Shown here piece by piece: positions 55,255-64,000 of a stretch of DNA of 64,000 nt. The translations under genes and the position numbers were made by a program. The notes under the pieces are model-generated. The model saw only the letters and a program-made list of their open reading frames with translations, made no database searches and was not told the DNA's origin. The stretch is taken from positions 5,752,193-5,816,192 of the forward strand of contig NC_087062.1 of NCBI RefSeq assembly GCF_963678635.1, given 5' to 3'. How positions within the stretch are numbered: the stretch's first letter is position 1; each line of letters starts with the position of its first letter. This DNA is from Symsagittifera roscoffensis. Lineage: Eukaryota > Xenacoelomorpha > Acoela > Convolutidae.

Positions 55255-55335
55255 TCTGCGCATTTGGCCAAGTGGTAAAACTACTTCTGGAGGCCACAAG
55301 TTTGAGAGTTTGATTCCAGTCGGGACCTGTTTCTT
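55255..55335 (+). repeat. tRNA-derived SINE-like sequence
   Basis: A clear A-box (TTGGCCAAGTGGTAAAAC) and a B-box-like AGTTTGATTCCAGTC about 35 bp later, followed by a T-rich body. The order and spacing fit a polymerase III internal promoter. The clover-leaf is incomplete. Confidence 0.55.
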
Positions 55336-58040
55336 TTTGTAAATTGAAAATTTTTGGCTAATTTTTTAGACCATCTGCTTGTTTTTGTCTGCTTTCTTTC
55401 TTCGGAAAGGACTTTTTCGAAGCTTTGGCTTCTTTCTACCATTCGATAAGCTCCTTTTCTAATGATCCAGGTAATATAGTTCATTTTTGCAAATTGTTTT
55501 ATTCTTCGATTATCAGCTTATTCTTCGATTTTGTTTTATTCTTTGATTTTCCTCTAAATTTTTTGGCAAGAGTTTTTGCAACAAAAATTATAGATAACTT
55601 CTTAGCGCCTGTCAATACGCAATCGCTGGACTCGCAGAGATGCGAAATTAGATCCAAAAATGAAGCAATTCTTAGAAGTTTCCAAGATACCATATCAAGT
55701 GCTTCTACCATCGTCGAAAATGTTTTTTTTATAAGTACAATTCGCTTATGATGGCCACATTGCCTCTAAGCCATCTGATCAGTGCAGAAATATGATTAAG
55801 CGTAAAATTAATCCAAAAAAGAAACAAACTGTTCAGAAAATCTTGTTATAAAATCGAAGTTTTGTTTAAAAAATATATGAAAATCGAAGAACATTTTGGA
55901 GCCCAAATACATTTTAAATTATAAATGGATTTTAAAATGGTGAAAACATTGAGCCGTGAAAATTCCCAGTTAGGGGATTGAGCTGGCAAAAGATAAGCAG
56001 ACACGCAATTGTCCGAATACTAGATTTTTTAAAGTCTGGTCTTTCCCGGATTCCCTGAAATAGGCTGCTTTTGTCGTCCCCAGAATGATAACCTCGGCGC
56101 CAAATAAGCAGAATCGGTTATTTAAATTTTCAGAAGGCAATTTGACCATCATAAGCGAATTGTGCTAAAAAAAGTAAGTTTTAGTAAATAATAGTAGCTG
56201 AACGTAGTTCAGACTCTTATATAGGTCGCGATGATTTTTTTCAGGAAGTCTTAAAATTTGTTCAGGCCCAAATTTACTTTTTTTGTGGCTTGTTTTTTGA
56301 CTTCTTTTAAGTTCAGTTTATTTACTTTGCTAAAAGGATCGAAAATGGGATTTAATTTTCAGAGTTTCCAGCGAAATAAAAATTTTATATATTGGTCCAG
56401 TTTTCTCAAATAGGGCTAATTTTATCAAAAGAGTGCAAATCATGAATTGTTCTAGAAATTCAAAGAGCTTTAAAGGGCATCCATTTTATTCCTATGAAAT
56501 TTGCAAGTTGAGATTCTGTTGGTTTTGTTTTCTATGTCATAATCCAGGCCGGCTTTCACAAGCTCATGCAAGAGATTTTGCAAGCCGCCTTTCTACTTTA
56601 CAAGAAGCACAGTATCTTCTGCATACAGTGGCCTGTTAACCACGTCGCTTCCTTGCATGTAATAGCCTGGTCAGCATGTGTTAAAATAAGGCGATAGTTT
56701 ACAACCTTGTCCAATTCCTCGTTTGATATGAATTTCATTTGCGATCGACTTGTCAGCTTTCATGACTGCTTTTTGTTACTAAGGAAATTTGGTTATATAT
56801 CCTAAAATTTTCCCATGTGCCCCCTTTTTTCAAGATATCAATAGGGTTCGGTGTGCACTTGGTCAAATGCTTTCACAAAATCAAATTCAATGAAAACAAG
56901 TTGAAGGTTTTTCCCTGTTTAAGAAGCTCGTCATGATTGTTTCAAGAGGTGCATTAGCTTTTGTCTCTCGGTTTGGTAAAAAGCCGTTCTGGAGTTTTTG
57001 ATTTGGTCGTTCAGTATAGGTGCTTATTTTTGCAGTACTTTGATCAGTAAAATTTTTACAACATATGTAATAGTAGCAAATGTTCTGTGTTCTTCGCATT
57101 TACAGATTCCTTTTTTCGGCAGCGCAATAAAAAGCGATTCTAAACAGTCGGAGTGAAGTTCCCTGGTTTCATAAGCCTTTTGAACGGTCGTATGCAAACC
57201 ACAGAACACTGTTGCTCAGGTTCCGCAACGCCTCTATTGACACTTGATCACAGTCAACACTTTTGTTGTTTCACAATCATTTTTGAGCAGCTTGGAACCC
57301 CATCACATCATGCTTAGAAAGCAAGTAGTGCTCAGAATGTTACGGCCAGTTTTTCTAAAAAAAACTACCAGTTTTTTCTCAAATTAGTGTTAGTTTTTAT
57401 TGTTAGTTGCCCGTCGAGCGCGCGCTAAGCCAGCTTGACTCTAGCCTTAGCAACTTCGCTACTTCGGTCGGCCAAAGCCACACGTCTATTGGGGTGAGTT
57501 CAGTCCGGTTTTTGGGGCTGTTAGAAAGATGAAGTGTAGTATGCGGACTGAACAGTGAGGACAGTTGATGGGACATTGGGGTCAATTCTTTTGCGGTAAA
57601 GTAATTGAAAACAGGCTGTAGTCAGATCTTATCTGCGCTAAAGTTCTTCGTTTTGATCGAGGTTGTGTCGTTTTTTGTGCGTGTGATGAAAGAATCTGAA
57701 CGGAAGCCGGGAACATAGAAATATTCGATATTTATAGTAAAATAGACATATGGTGCTAGTTTTTTTTCTTCATAAATTGACAATAAAAGCAAAAAAAAAA
57801 TTAAAGTTAACTTTCTGAAAGTTTTTCAACATTTTTTGCATAGTTTGTTGGATTTTTGAAGCTTTTCGTTTCCGAGATTGCGCTAAAAAACTTCGAAAGC
57901 TATTTTACTGCAAAAAATATAAGTTTTCTGTTCTTGAATAATAGTTTCACGGCTTTTCCTTCAATAATAAGGCTGGTGGCTCGTTTTTTTAACTTGAAAT
58001 TGGACTAAAACAAAAAATATCCAACTGGGGTTCTTTTTCA
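55336..58040. other. intergenic, no gene recognised
   Basis: Frames of up to 108 codons on both strands (for example 55425-55751) carry no motif. A less AT-rich patch at 57400-57580 is unexplained. Confidence 0.5.
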
Positions 58041-58195
58041 GCGTCCTAATTACGACTGAAAGGGCTTTAATCTGATGTAACACTTGACCGATTCGGATGA
58101 TAATTTGTGGTACCTAACTTTTTGTGGAAAAAACTACAACACTCCCGAAGACGAAAGTTCCTCCGCATTTTCAATGGTCGGAACAATTACCAATT
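58041..58195 (-). repeat. diverged inverted copy of a block in the 2.27-kb tandem units
   Basis: It is roughly 70% identical, by eye, to the reverse complement of about 8910-9060 and the equivalents in copies 2 and 3. Shared landmarks are GACTGAAAGGGCTTTAAT, AATTGTGGT-like sequence, AAAGTTCCT and CATTTTCAATGGTCGGA. It marks an older dispersed repeat family. Confidence 0.65.
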
Positions 58196-58576
58196 CAATT
58201 GTTTTCGTGTTATTCGACGACAACTTAAGAGATGAATGTCTGGCGCGATGTTGTTTTTGTGGCAGTTATTGCTTTTCGATTAATTGTTGCTTTATGATGC
58301 TGAAGTTTCTATTGAAAAAATTTGTGCAGCAAGCGATGATGGTAATATGATAAGATCCGAGGATTTGTATGCGTCTTGTTATAAACAGACGTTCTTATGA
58401 TAAAAATTCTTGGCTGAGCTTTATGCGTGGTTGTTAGAATTAGACCGATTCATTTGATTTGTATATTTTAATAGTGTATCTATAGCCGTAAACGTGTACA
58501 TGTAAAGCATTTTTATTACTCAGAATGAAGCTCTTAATCCTCTTGCTAGTCATTTTTTGACGTTGACGACGTAAAA

Positions 58577-58762
58577 ATGAGTGTTAAATTATTTTATGAG
58601 CGTAAAATGCTGAAGTTGGAAGAAACAAACAAGAAAATGTGGCGGGGCGTCAAAGCGCAGCAGACCAATTTAATAGCATCCAGAAAAAGTAACGGAGCAA
58701 ATCTAACCGCTGTTAATTTTGAAAACTTGAGACGACCGCCTGACACTCGACCACACAAATGA
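58577..58762 (+). CDS. small hypothetical protein or terminal exon
   Basis: A 61-residue frame from ATG 58577. It is basic and helical (MSVKLFYERKMLKLEE...) and ends RRPPDTRPHK. Its amino-acid make-up is less skewed than chance frames nearby. No domain, no clear upstream exon. Confidence 0.35.
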   Translation: MSVKLFYERKMLKLEETNKKMWRGVKAQQTNLIASRKSNGANLTAVNFENLRRPPDTRPHK

Positions 58763-58784
58763 CTGGACTGCAAGCACGAGATCT

Positions 58785-58930
58785 CTGTAATTACCCCCCC
58801 CCCCCCCTACTAAGTTACCATAGGAGAGAATTGCCACCCCCTATAAAGGAATAGTTCAATGGTTAAGCATATATGAATTTTGTACCTGGTAACGAATATC
58901 CGCTCTTTTACAAAAGAAGGGGGGAAATAG
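58785..58930 (+). repeat. dispersed G/C-tract repeat (SINE-like)
   Basis: A run of about 16 C is followed by CCCCCTATAAAGGAATAGTTCAATGG-type sequence and AAGCATATATGAATTTTGTACC, then TGGTAACGAAT. The same order occurs at 50250-50350, with weaker copies near 46030 (minus), 50510, 51300 and 51830. Confidence 0.6.
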
Positions 58931-59605
58931 TTTCTTAAAGATTTTCCTTTGCCTGTTAGAGGTATTGTTTGCCCCTTATACTAAAATTTAATTAATGAGA
59001 TTGTCTCAGATTAAATTTTTTTGTCCATTACAGATGGTAAGTACATCAGAAATTCAGATCCAGGTCGTCCAGAAAAAAATGGGTGAAATCCAATGAATCA
59101 GATTACCCGATTCTTTGATAAGCAAATTTTTAACCTTTACGTAAATTGAAAATAAAGTGATCACAGTCGATGTTTTTTGACCAAAGTTCAGAACTTTATA
59201 GTTTAATCTGTGTTTTGTCTGCTTTTGGTGTGTAAGTGTCAAAAACATTTTCAATTAACATTTGATAGCATTGGAGGATTTCAAAAGCAATAAAAATTTC
59301 GTTTTGCGTTGATCAGATTAATGAACTGAATATTTCCTTGTTTGACATGTAGTTTTCAGTTTTTCATGCATGCTGTATTGTAAGTTGAAAATTATCGAGG
59401 CAAGCGGCTAAAAATCATCGAGAACAGGTTGTGAAAAGGTATAATAAACAGTTATTTGGTATGAAAACTAACAAACTAAACTAACAAATAATCTCATTAT
59501 TGAATTTTTTTTAAAAAAACAGAGCATTGTAACTACAATCTGCAAGCATAATAGTTCATGAAGCTTCAGATCTTTTTCCGAAGCATGGAAAATTGTGTTT
59601 GTTTG

Positions 59606-62244
59606 TTAGTGAAGATGATATTTCATAGCATCAAGTGCATTTAATTCCTTGTGGAGCAAATCGACCTCTTGATGTAACAATAAATCTTTGTGATTGTAAC
59701 CACCGTGTCCGTAGGGGTTACTGGGTTCGTAGCTTGGGTAATATTTAGAATGAAATGTAGGGTAATGAGGAGGATGAGGATGAGGAGGAATCGTGACTTT
59801 GGGAAGCGTCGTGGCCAATCTCTCTCTGAGTTTAATGTCATGTTTGATCTGTTCCAGCTGTTTTTGGACGTCTCTCAGCTGGTTTTGCTTCTCTGTCTGT
59901 TCGTGCTGGTAGTGTTTTTGGCTCTGCATAGATTTGATCTGCTGCTTCTGTGAGGATACTTTGTCCTCTAACTTGCGATATTTTTCTTCCAGTTCGTCGT
60001 ATTTTCTCTGCATGTCGCGTTGCGTCTGCATCAAAAGCGGCTCCATAAACTGTCCGTTGAACACAGACCTTAAACAAGAGCATCGTATACAGTAAAGAAC
60101 GAAGTGAACAAAGAGTTAACGAAGTGAACTTCATCCAAAGGTAAGTCTCATAGACTCCTATTTGGTACAGCGGAAATTTAATGTGATAATTTACGCGAAC
60201 CCCTTCTGAAATTAATTTGTGGTACCCTATATTCGCTTTTCCAGCCCCGAAAATGTTTTAGATTTACGAAAGCAAATGTCTTGTAATCTAATCGGGAACT
60301 AGATTTTTTTCCCGTAAACAACTTTATGATTGAATCCTAATAAATTTCAGGTTCCTTTGCACTTGGCCTAGAGTTAACGAAGTCGCCTTTGCACACTAAG
60401 TTTCTGGGTTCGACACCCGGCCGGACTTACTTTTTTTTCAGTATGTACGCAACTGAATTTTTTCCGGACTTTCGTTTATCTGCTCAAGTTTTGTCGGCTT
60501 AGTTGACATATCACGGATTTTCCTTGTGCTGTAAGCAATTTTCATGATAATTGCTAGTATTGTTCATTGTAATTTCAGAGGACTTGAAAATCTGTTTTTT
60601 TTAGATATAAAACAATTTTTTTCGGAGCAACTAGTGTCTGCTCAAATATTGTTGGCTTTGTTTCCGCTCCATGAGTTTTGTTCAGTTGCTAATTTTAAAA
60701 TCAACTGTCTTGCTTGGCATATTTGGCTAGACTTCCTGTTTGATGAAACTGGTCTTATAAAAAAAAGCTTATGCGACTAATCCCAATTTTTTGTACACAA
60801 AAACTTATGGCCCTCGGAAAAGTCAAAGTTTTGATTGTTTAACTTTTTGGCATTTGTCGAGAACTACCTTCTCAAATCTGAATTTATGGATTCAATCGAA
60901 ATAACAGGTTGCGTGAATCTCTTCGCATAAGCCGCTACGCCCAATTTTTTTTATACAATGCTATGATTCTCGGAAGTGTCAAATTTTTCATTTGTTGAAC
61001 GTTTTTTGCTGACTTTTTCTCGGTCACTATCCTTCCAAATCTGTTTTCATAGGTTTAATCGAAACAACAGCTTCTTGAAAGCCTATTTTTATAGTTGGCT
61101 ACGACCACTTTGAAATTTAAACCGTTTTTGGTTTTTTTTACTTAACTCGAAAACTACCGTGTCAACTCTCAGTTTAATTGCAAAACCCGGTTTTGGGAAG
61201 TTTCTTTACTTAAGCGGCAGCAACCTGATTTTTCAAAAAAAATGACGAATGCCTAATTTTTTCTAAGAAAAATATCTTGTCCTTGGGAAAATTCAATATC
61301 TAACAAATTTAAACTCTTCTCACTTATTTTAGTCGAGAAACAAGTCAGGTTTTTGGACAAATTCGTTTTTTTAATTACGTTTTTCATCCAGCATCAATAT
61401 AACGAATACAAAAATATCAAACATGTACCTCCAGCTTTAGCTGGGCGAGTAGTTGTATTTTATCCAGACAAACGAAAATGTTGGTTCACCTAAATTTTTT
61501 TTTTCAATTTTTTTTATGTTTGTGTTGTGTCGCAATTAATCTGTGTTAAATTGCTCAGATGTCTGAAAGGCACAATCACGGCCCTTCTCAAAGAAGCGAA
61601 TAGATGTGTGAAGTCAATTTAAAAGAGGAAACTATCAGAATGACTTTTATGGCTAGCATGTCAAATTCTGACTAAATTTGGCCTATTTTGTAATAAAAAA
61701 ACGCCTCAGTTGAAAATTCGTGTGATTGTTTGATTTTTATGTTCTTCAAAAACATTTAAAGCGGTGTTAAACTCTGTTTTCTTTCTTAAACTTTTTTGTG
61801 CGTGTTTAAGAAAAGTACAAAAAAAGCAATAAAAACTAATCACCGAAGATTTCACACTTCAAAATGCGTTCAATCTTACGTCATGATCTCGGGTGAAGAC
61901 GGTATCTCCGGAATCGGCAGTCGAGGAACCTTCACCAATTGGCCTCCTCTTGACCCCAGTTGCCCACCCCCTCTGGAATCGGGATGACCTCGACTGTTGT
62001 TGTTGTATCCTGACCTCTGACTCCCTTGAGGTGTGTTCACACCTGAATTCTGCCCGCTTCGTTGGTTCAACGACCTCAAGAGTCTGTTGTTCTCCTCAAG
62101 TTGGTCTCGCAATTCAGATAGTGCGGGATCTGTAGCCGGAGATGTGGGCACTATTCGACGCCTGCTCGTTGTTCGTCGAGGCGTGAACAGATAGTAGTCG
62201 TAATTCGGATCCAGGTTAGAAAGATGGGGGATTGACTGGTACAT
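59606..62244 (-). CDS. two-exon coiled-coil protein, unknown function
   Basis: Exons 62244-61880 and 60068-59606 on the minus strand. The intron 61879-60069 starts GTAAGA and ends TTTAAG, and the phases agree (2+1), giving 275 residues. Exon 1 encodes LDPNYDYYLF, an Arg-rich patch, a short coiled coil (ELRDQLEENNRLLRSL) and a Gly/Ser/Asn/Arg-rich linker. Exon 2 encodes a long coiled coil (about residues 135-215; QRKYDELEEKYRKLEDK and further heptads), then a His/Pro/Tyr-rich segment and a short C-terminal helix. No family is recognised. The architecture suits a scaffold or cytoskeletal protein, but this is inference. An upstream exon may exist, because the frame stays open to about 62290. Confidence 0.65.
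60352..60425 (+). repeat. tRNA-derived SINE-like sequence in the intron of the coiled-coil gene
   Basis: An A-box TTGGCCTAGAGTTAAC and a T-arm CTGGG-TTCGACA-CCCGG (5-bp stem, 7-nt loop), then a run of T. The acceptor stem does not pair. It is antisense to the host gene. Confidence 0.6.
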
Positions 62245-64000
62245 AATTGTAAATCCAGTAGCAATGCGTCGCGAATTTATGAACAATTTGGTTGATCAGT
62301 GTTGCTCAAAGCTGTAAATTGAGATTGCACGCGCAGTTCAACAGAGGCTGGGTTTGAATATTTGTCTGAAGTGTACTGAAAAATAGAGCCTTTCTTGTAA
62401 TAACTTTCTCATACCTGATCAAACGAGTGGCTTCTGGTTCATAAATTTTTACTACAAACAAAGATTGCATTTATTAAGTCGCGTATCACACTTGATTAAT
62501 TTAAAATCATTGATGTAAATTGAAGATTCGTTTGATATTTGTTCTATCGTTGACGGCTCTTTTTATTTACGACCGAAAAAATCCACAAATGTTTGTGAAA
62601 GTTGTTTGGGTTGAGGTAATAAATTGGTGTAATAATTAAAAATACTTCATGATTGAGTTTTTCATTTTTGAACACTCATCGAATCATTTTCAAGCAGTGT
62701 TCAATGATAGGTCGGCAGCAGACTAATTTTAATACCAATTTTTGCTGTTACTGATATGATTTGATGGTTTGCGAACAGTAATAAGACAGCCTCCTTTTCA
62801 TACTAGACAGTAAGCAGACAATTTTGACAAGACAAGAATTCTGATTGGTTGATACAGAATATGCTTTGTTGTTTTGGATTATTAATTCAAAATTAATTGA
62901 ATTGAACTTCATTTAAACTAGTATTACCCAAATTGAGTTGATTTTGATATAAGTTTATGAAAAAAATAATTTGCTCAAAATATGGTTTAATAGTTTTGCA
63001 AACCGAGCATGACAAATGGTTTTGGAGATTTTTTTCGGATTACTGGCCTCTGTTAACTAAATTTTATGCTCACCGCCCTGCCTCTAGACCAAATCGTCTG
63101 CTTAATGACCTGTCTTTCAACTGAGTTGTCTGCTTTCTGCTATGTATTCGATACCATGATATGATTATACTGCTAAAAATGGTGGTTTTAATTGTTATGT
63201 AAAGTGTGGTAATATACTTTTTGGTAAGTATTTTCACTCTTTGTGGTAACTTGTTATTCACTTTGCTGTCATGAAAACAGTTTTGAGGGCATCAGAAAAG
63301 TAGCCAAAGCTACTCAACTCGTCAAATTTGAGTTACACTGACATGAAAATGTTGTTATAGCTGTAGTTTTCGCTTCGAAGTTTTTTATGACATTTTGAAG
63401 TACCGCTGATTTTGATAGCTCAGCAAAATTAAAGATGGTTATTCGAAGCACTTTACTGCAAAACAATAAGAACATGATATCAGCAGCTGCAAAATCTTTG
63501 TTTGTAGGTGTATCTATGGCCTATCGCTTTCTTTCAATTTTTGTTTGTTGTTCGCAGTGCCGTGTTAACAAAATTTTTTATTGCCACTTGATTTAAAGTG
63601 AGCAAATGAGTGCAATAAAATTACCAATTTGTGACTTCAACTCAAAGTTCGAAGATTATCTTGTAGAAACATCCAAAATATATTTAGTTTTGTCACAACA
63701 TAGTAATGCGGTTTTTGTTTTTCTTTAATTTTCTGCCCGCTCTACAGTTTCATTGGAAGTATATCCATTTTAATGATTAATATTGGCAAAATTCAAATTA
63801 TGTAATCGGTTTTGATGACCCATTTAACCATGAGAATTGATTTTGAGGGGTTTTTATTATCGATTATATAATCGATTATGATCCATTTTCGGTTTCAATT
63901 TAAGCCAAAAAACAGAAAAAAGATTGATTATTTTTTATATATTTTTTGGGATCTTGTTAACTATTTTTTATTTCCCCTCTTTTTCGATTTTCAGAAATTC
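62245..64000. other. intergenic, no gene recognised
   Basis: AT-rich with only short frames. At 63855-63885 a TATCGATTATATAATCGATTATGAT palindrome-like block resembles the one at 3412-3565. The upstream promoter of the minus-strand coiled-coil gene should lie at its left edge. Confidence 0.5.

Overview
The window is AT-rich nuclear DNA from an invertebrate animal. The evidence is spliced genes with GT-AG introns, Ty3/gypsy-type and CR1-type retroelements, hAT transposons, tRNA-derived repeats and two animal gene families (a secreted lipocalin and a TRAFD1-like zinc-finger protein). I cannot name the phylum. No bacterial gene organisation, CRISPR array or rRNA gene is visible.

Layout. 1-1275 is an AATAC pentanucleotide array that flips orientation near 1060. 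5359-6643 is a three-exon lipocalin gene (plus strand). 8206-8621 is a short hAT derivative, and 8517-15339 is a triplicated 2.27-kb tandem unit whose left edge lies inside that hAT copy. 15719-16303 is a long inverted repeat. 17243-18149 is a solo LTR. 19028 to about 22620 is a decayed CR1-like non-LTR element (minus strand). 22626-45084 is one giant LTR retrotransposon of about 22.5 kb. 46220-46984 is a deleted hAT with an exact 8-bp target duplication, and 47242-47485 is a foldback repeat. 48042-50180 is the TRAFD1-like gene (plus). 52741-54075 is a degenerate satellite with a period of about 168 bp. 59606-62244 is a two-exon coiled-coil gene (minus). The rest is intergenic or repeat-derived.

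The giant element is the centre of interest. It carries two LTRs, a leader with about a dozen AATCCGGAGGGGTC-like sites, an ORF1, and gag with two CCHC knuckles. A decayed protease, RT/RNase H and integrase follow. The integrase reading frame runs on into an OARD1-like macro domain. After a 400-bp AT-rich spacer ending in a good splice acceptor, a second module of about 9 kb contains an SGNH-hydrolase domain, a second SGNH-like domain, and two long proteins of unknown function. All these frames are sense-oriented and purine-rich, and they are interrupted by a handful of stops and frameshifts. Three of the stops sit inside GTAAG splice-donor consensus. This copy is defective (DTG changed to DTR in protease, RNase H deleted, integrase frameshifted), but the layout suggests a large gypsy-type lineage that acquired ADP-ribose-related and esterase-type functions.

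All assignments come from reading motifs by eye. No database search was run, so claims of novelty are tentative.
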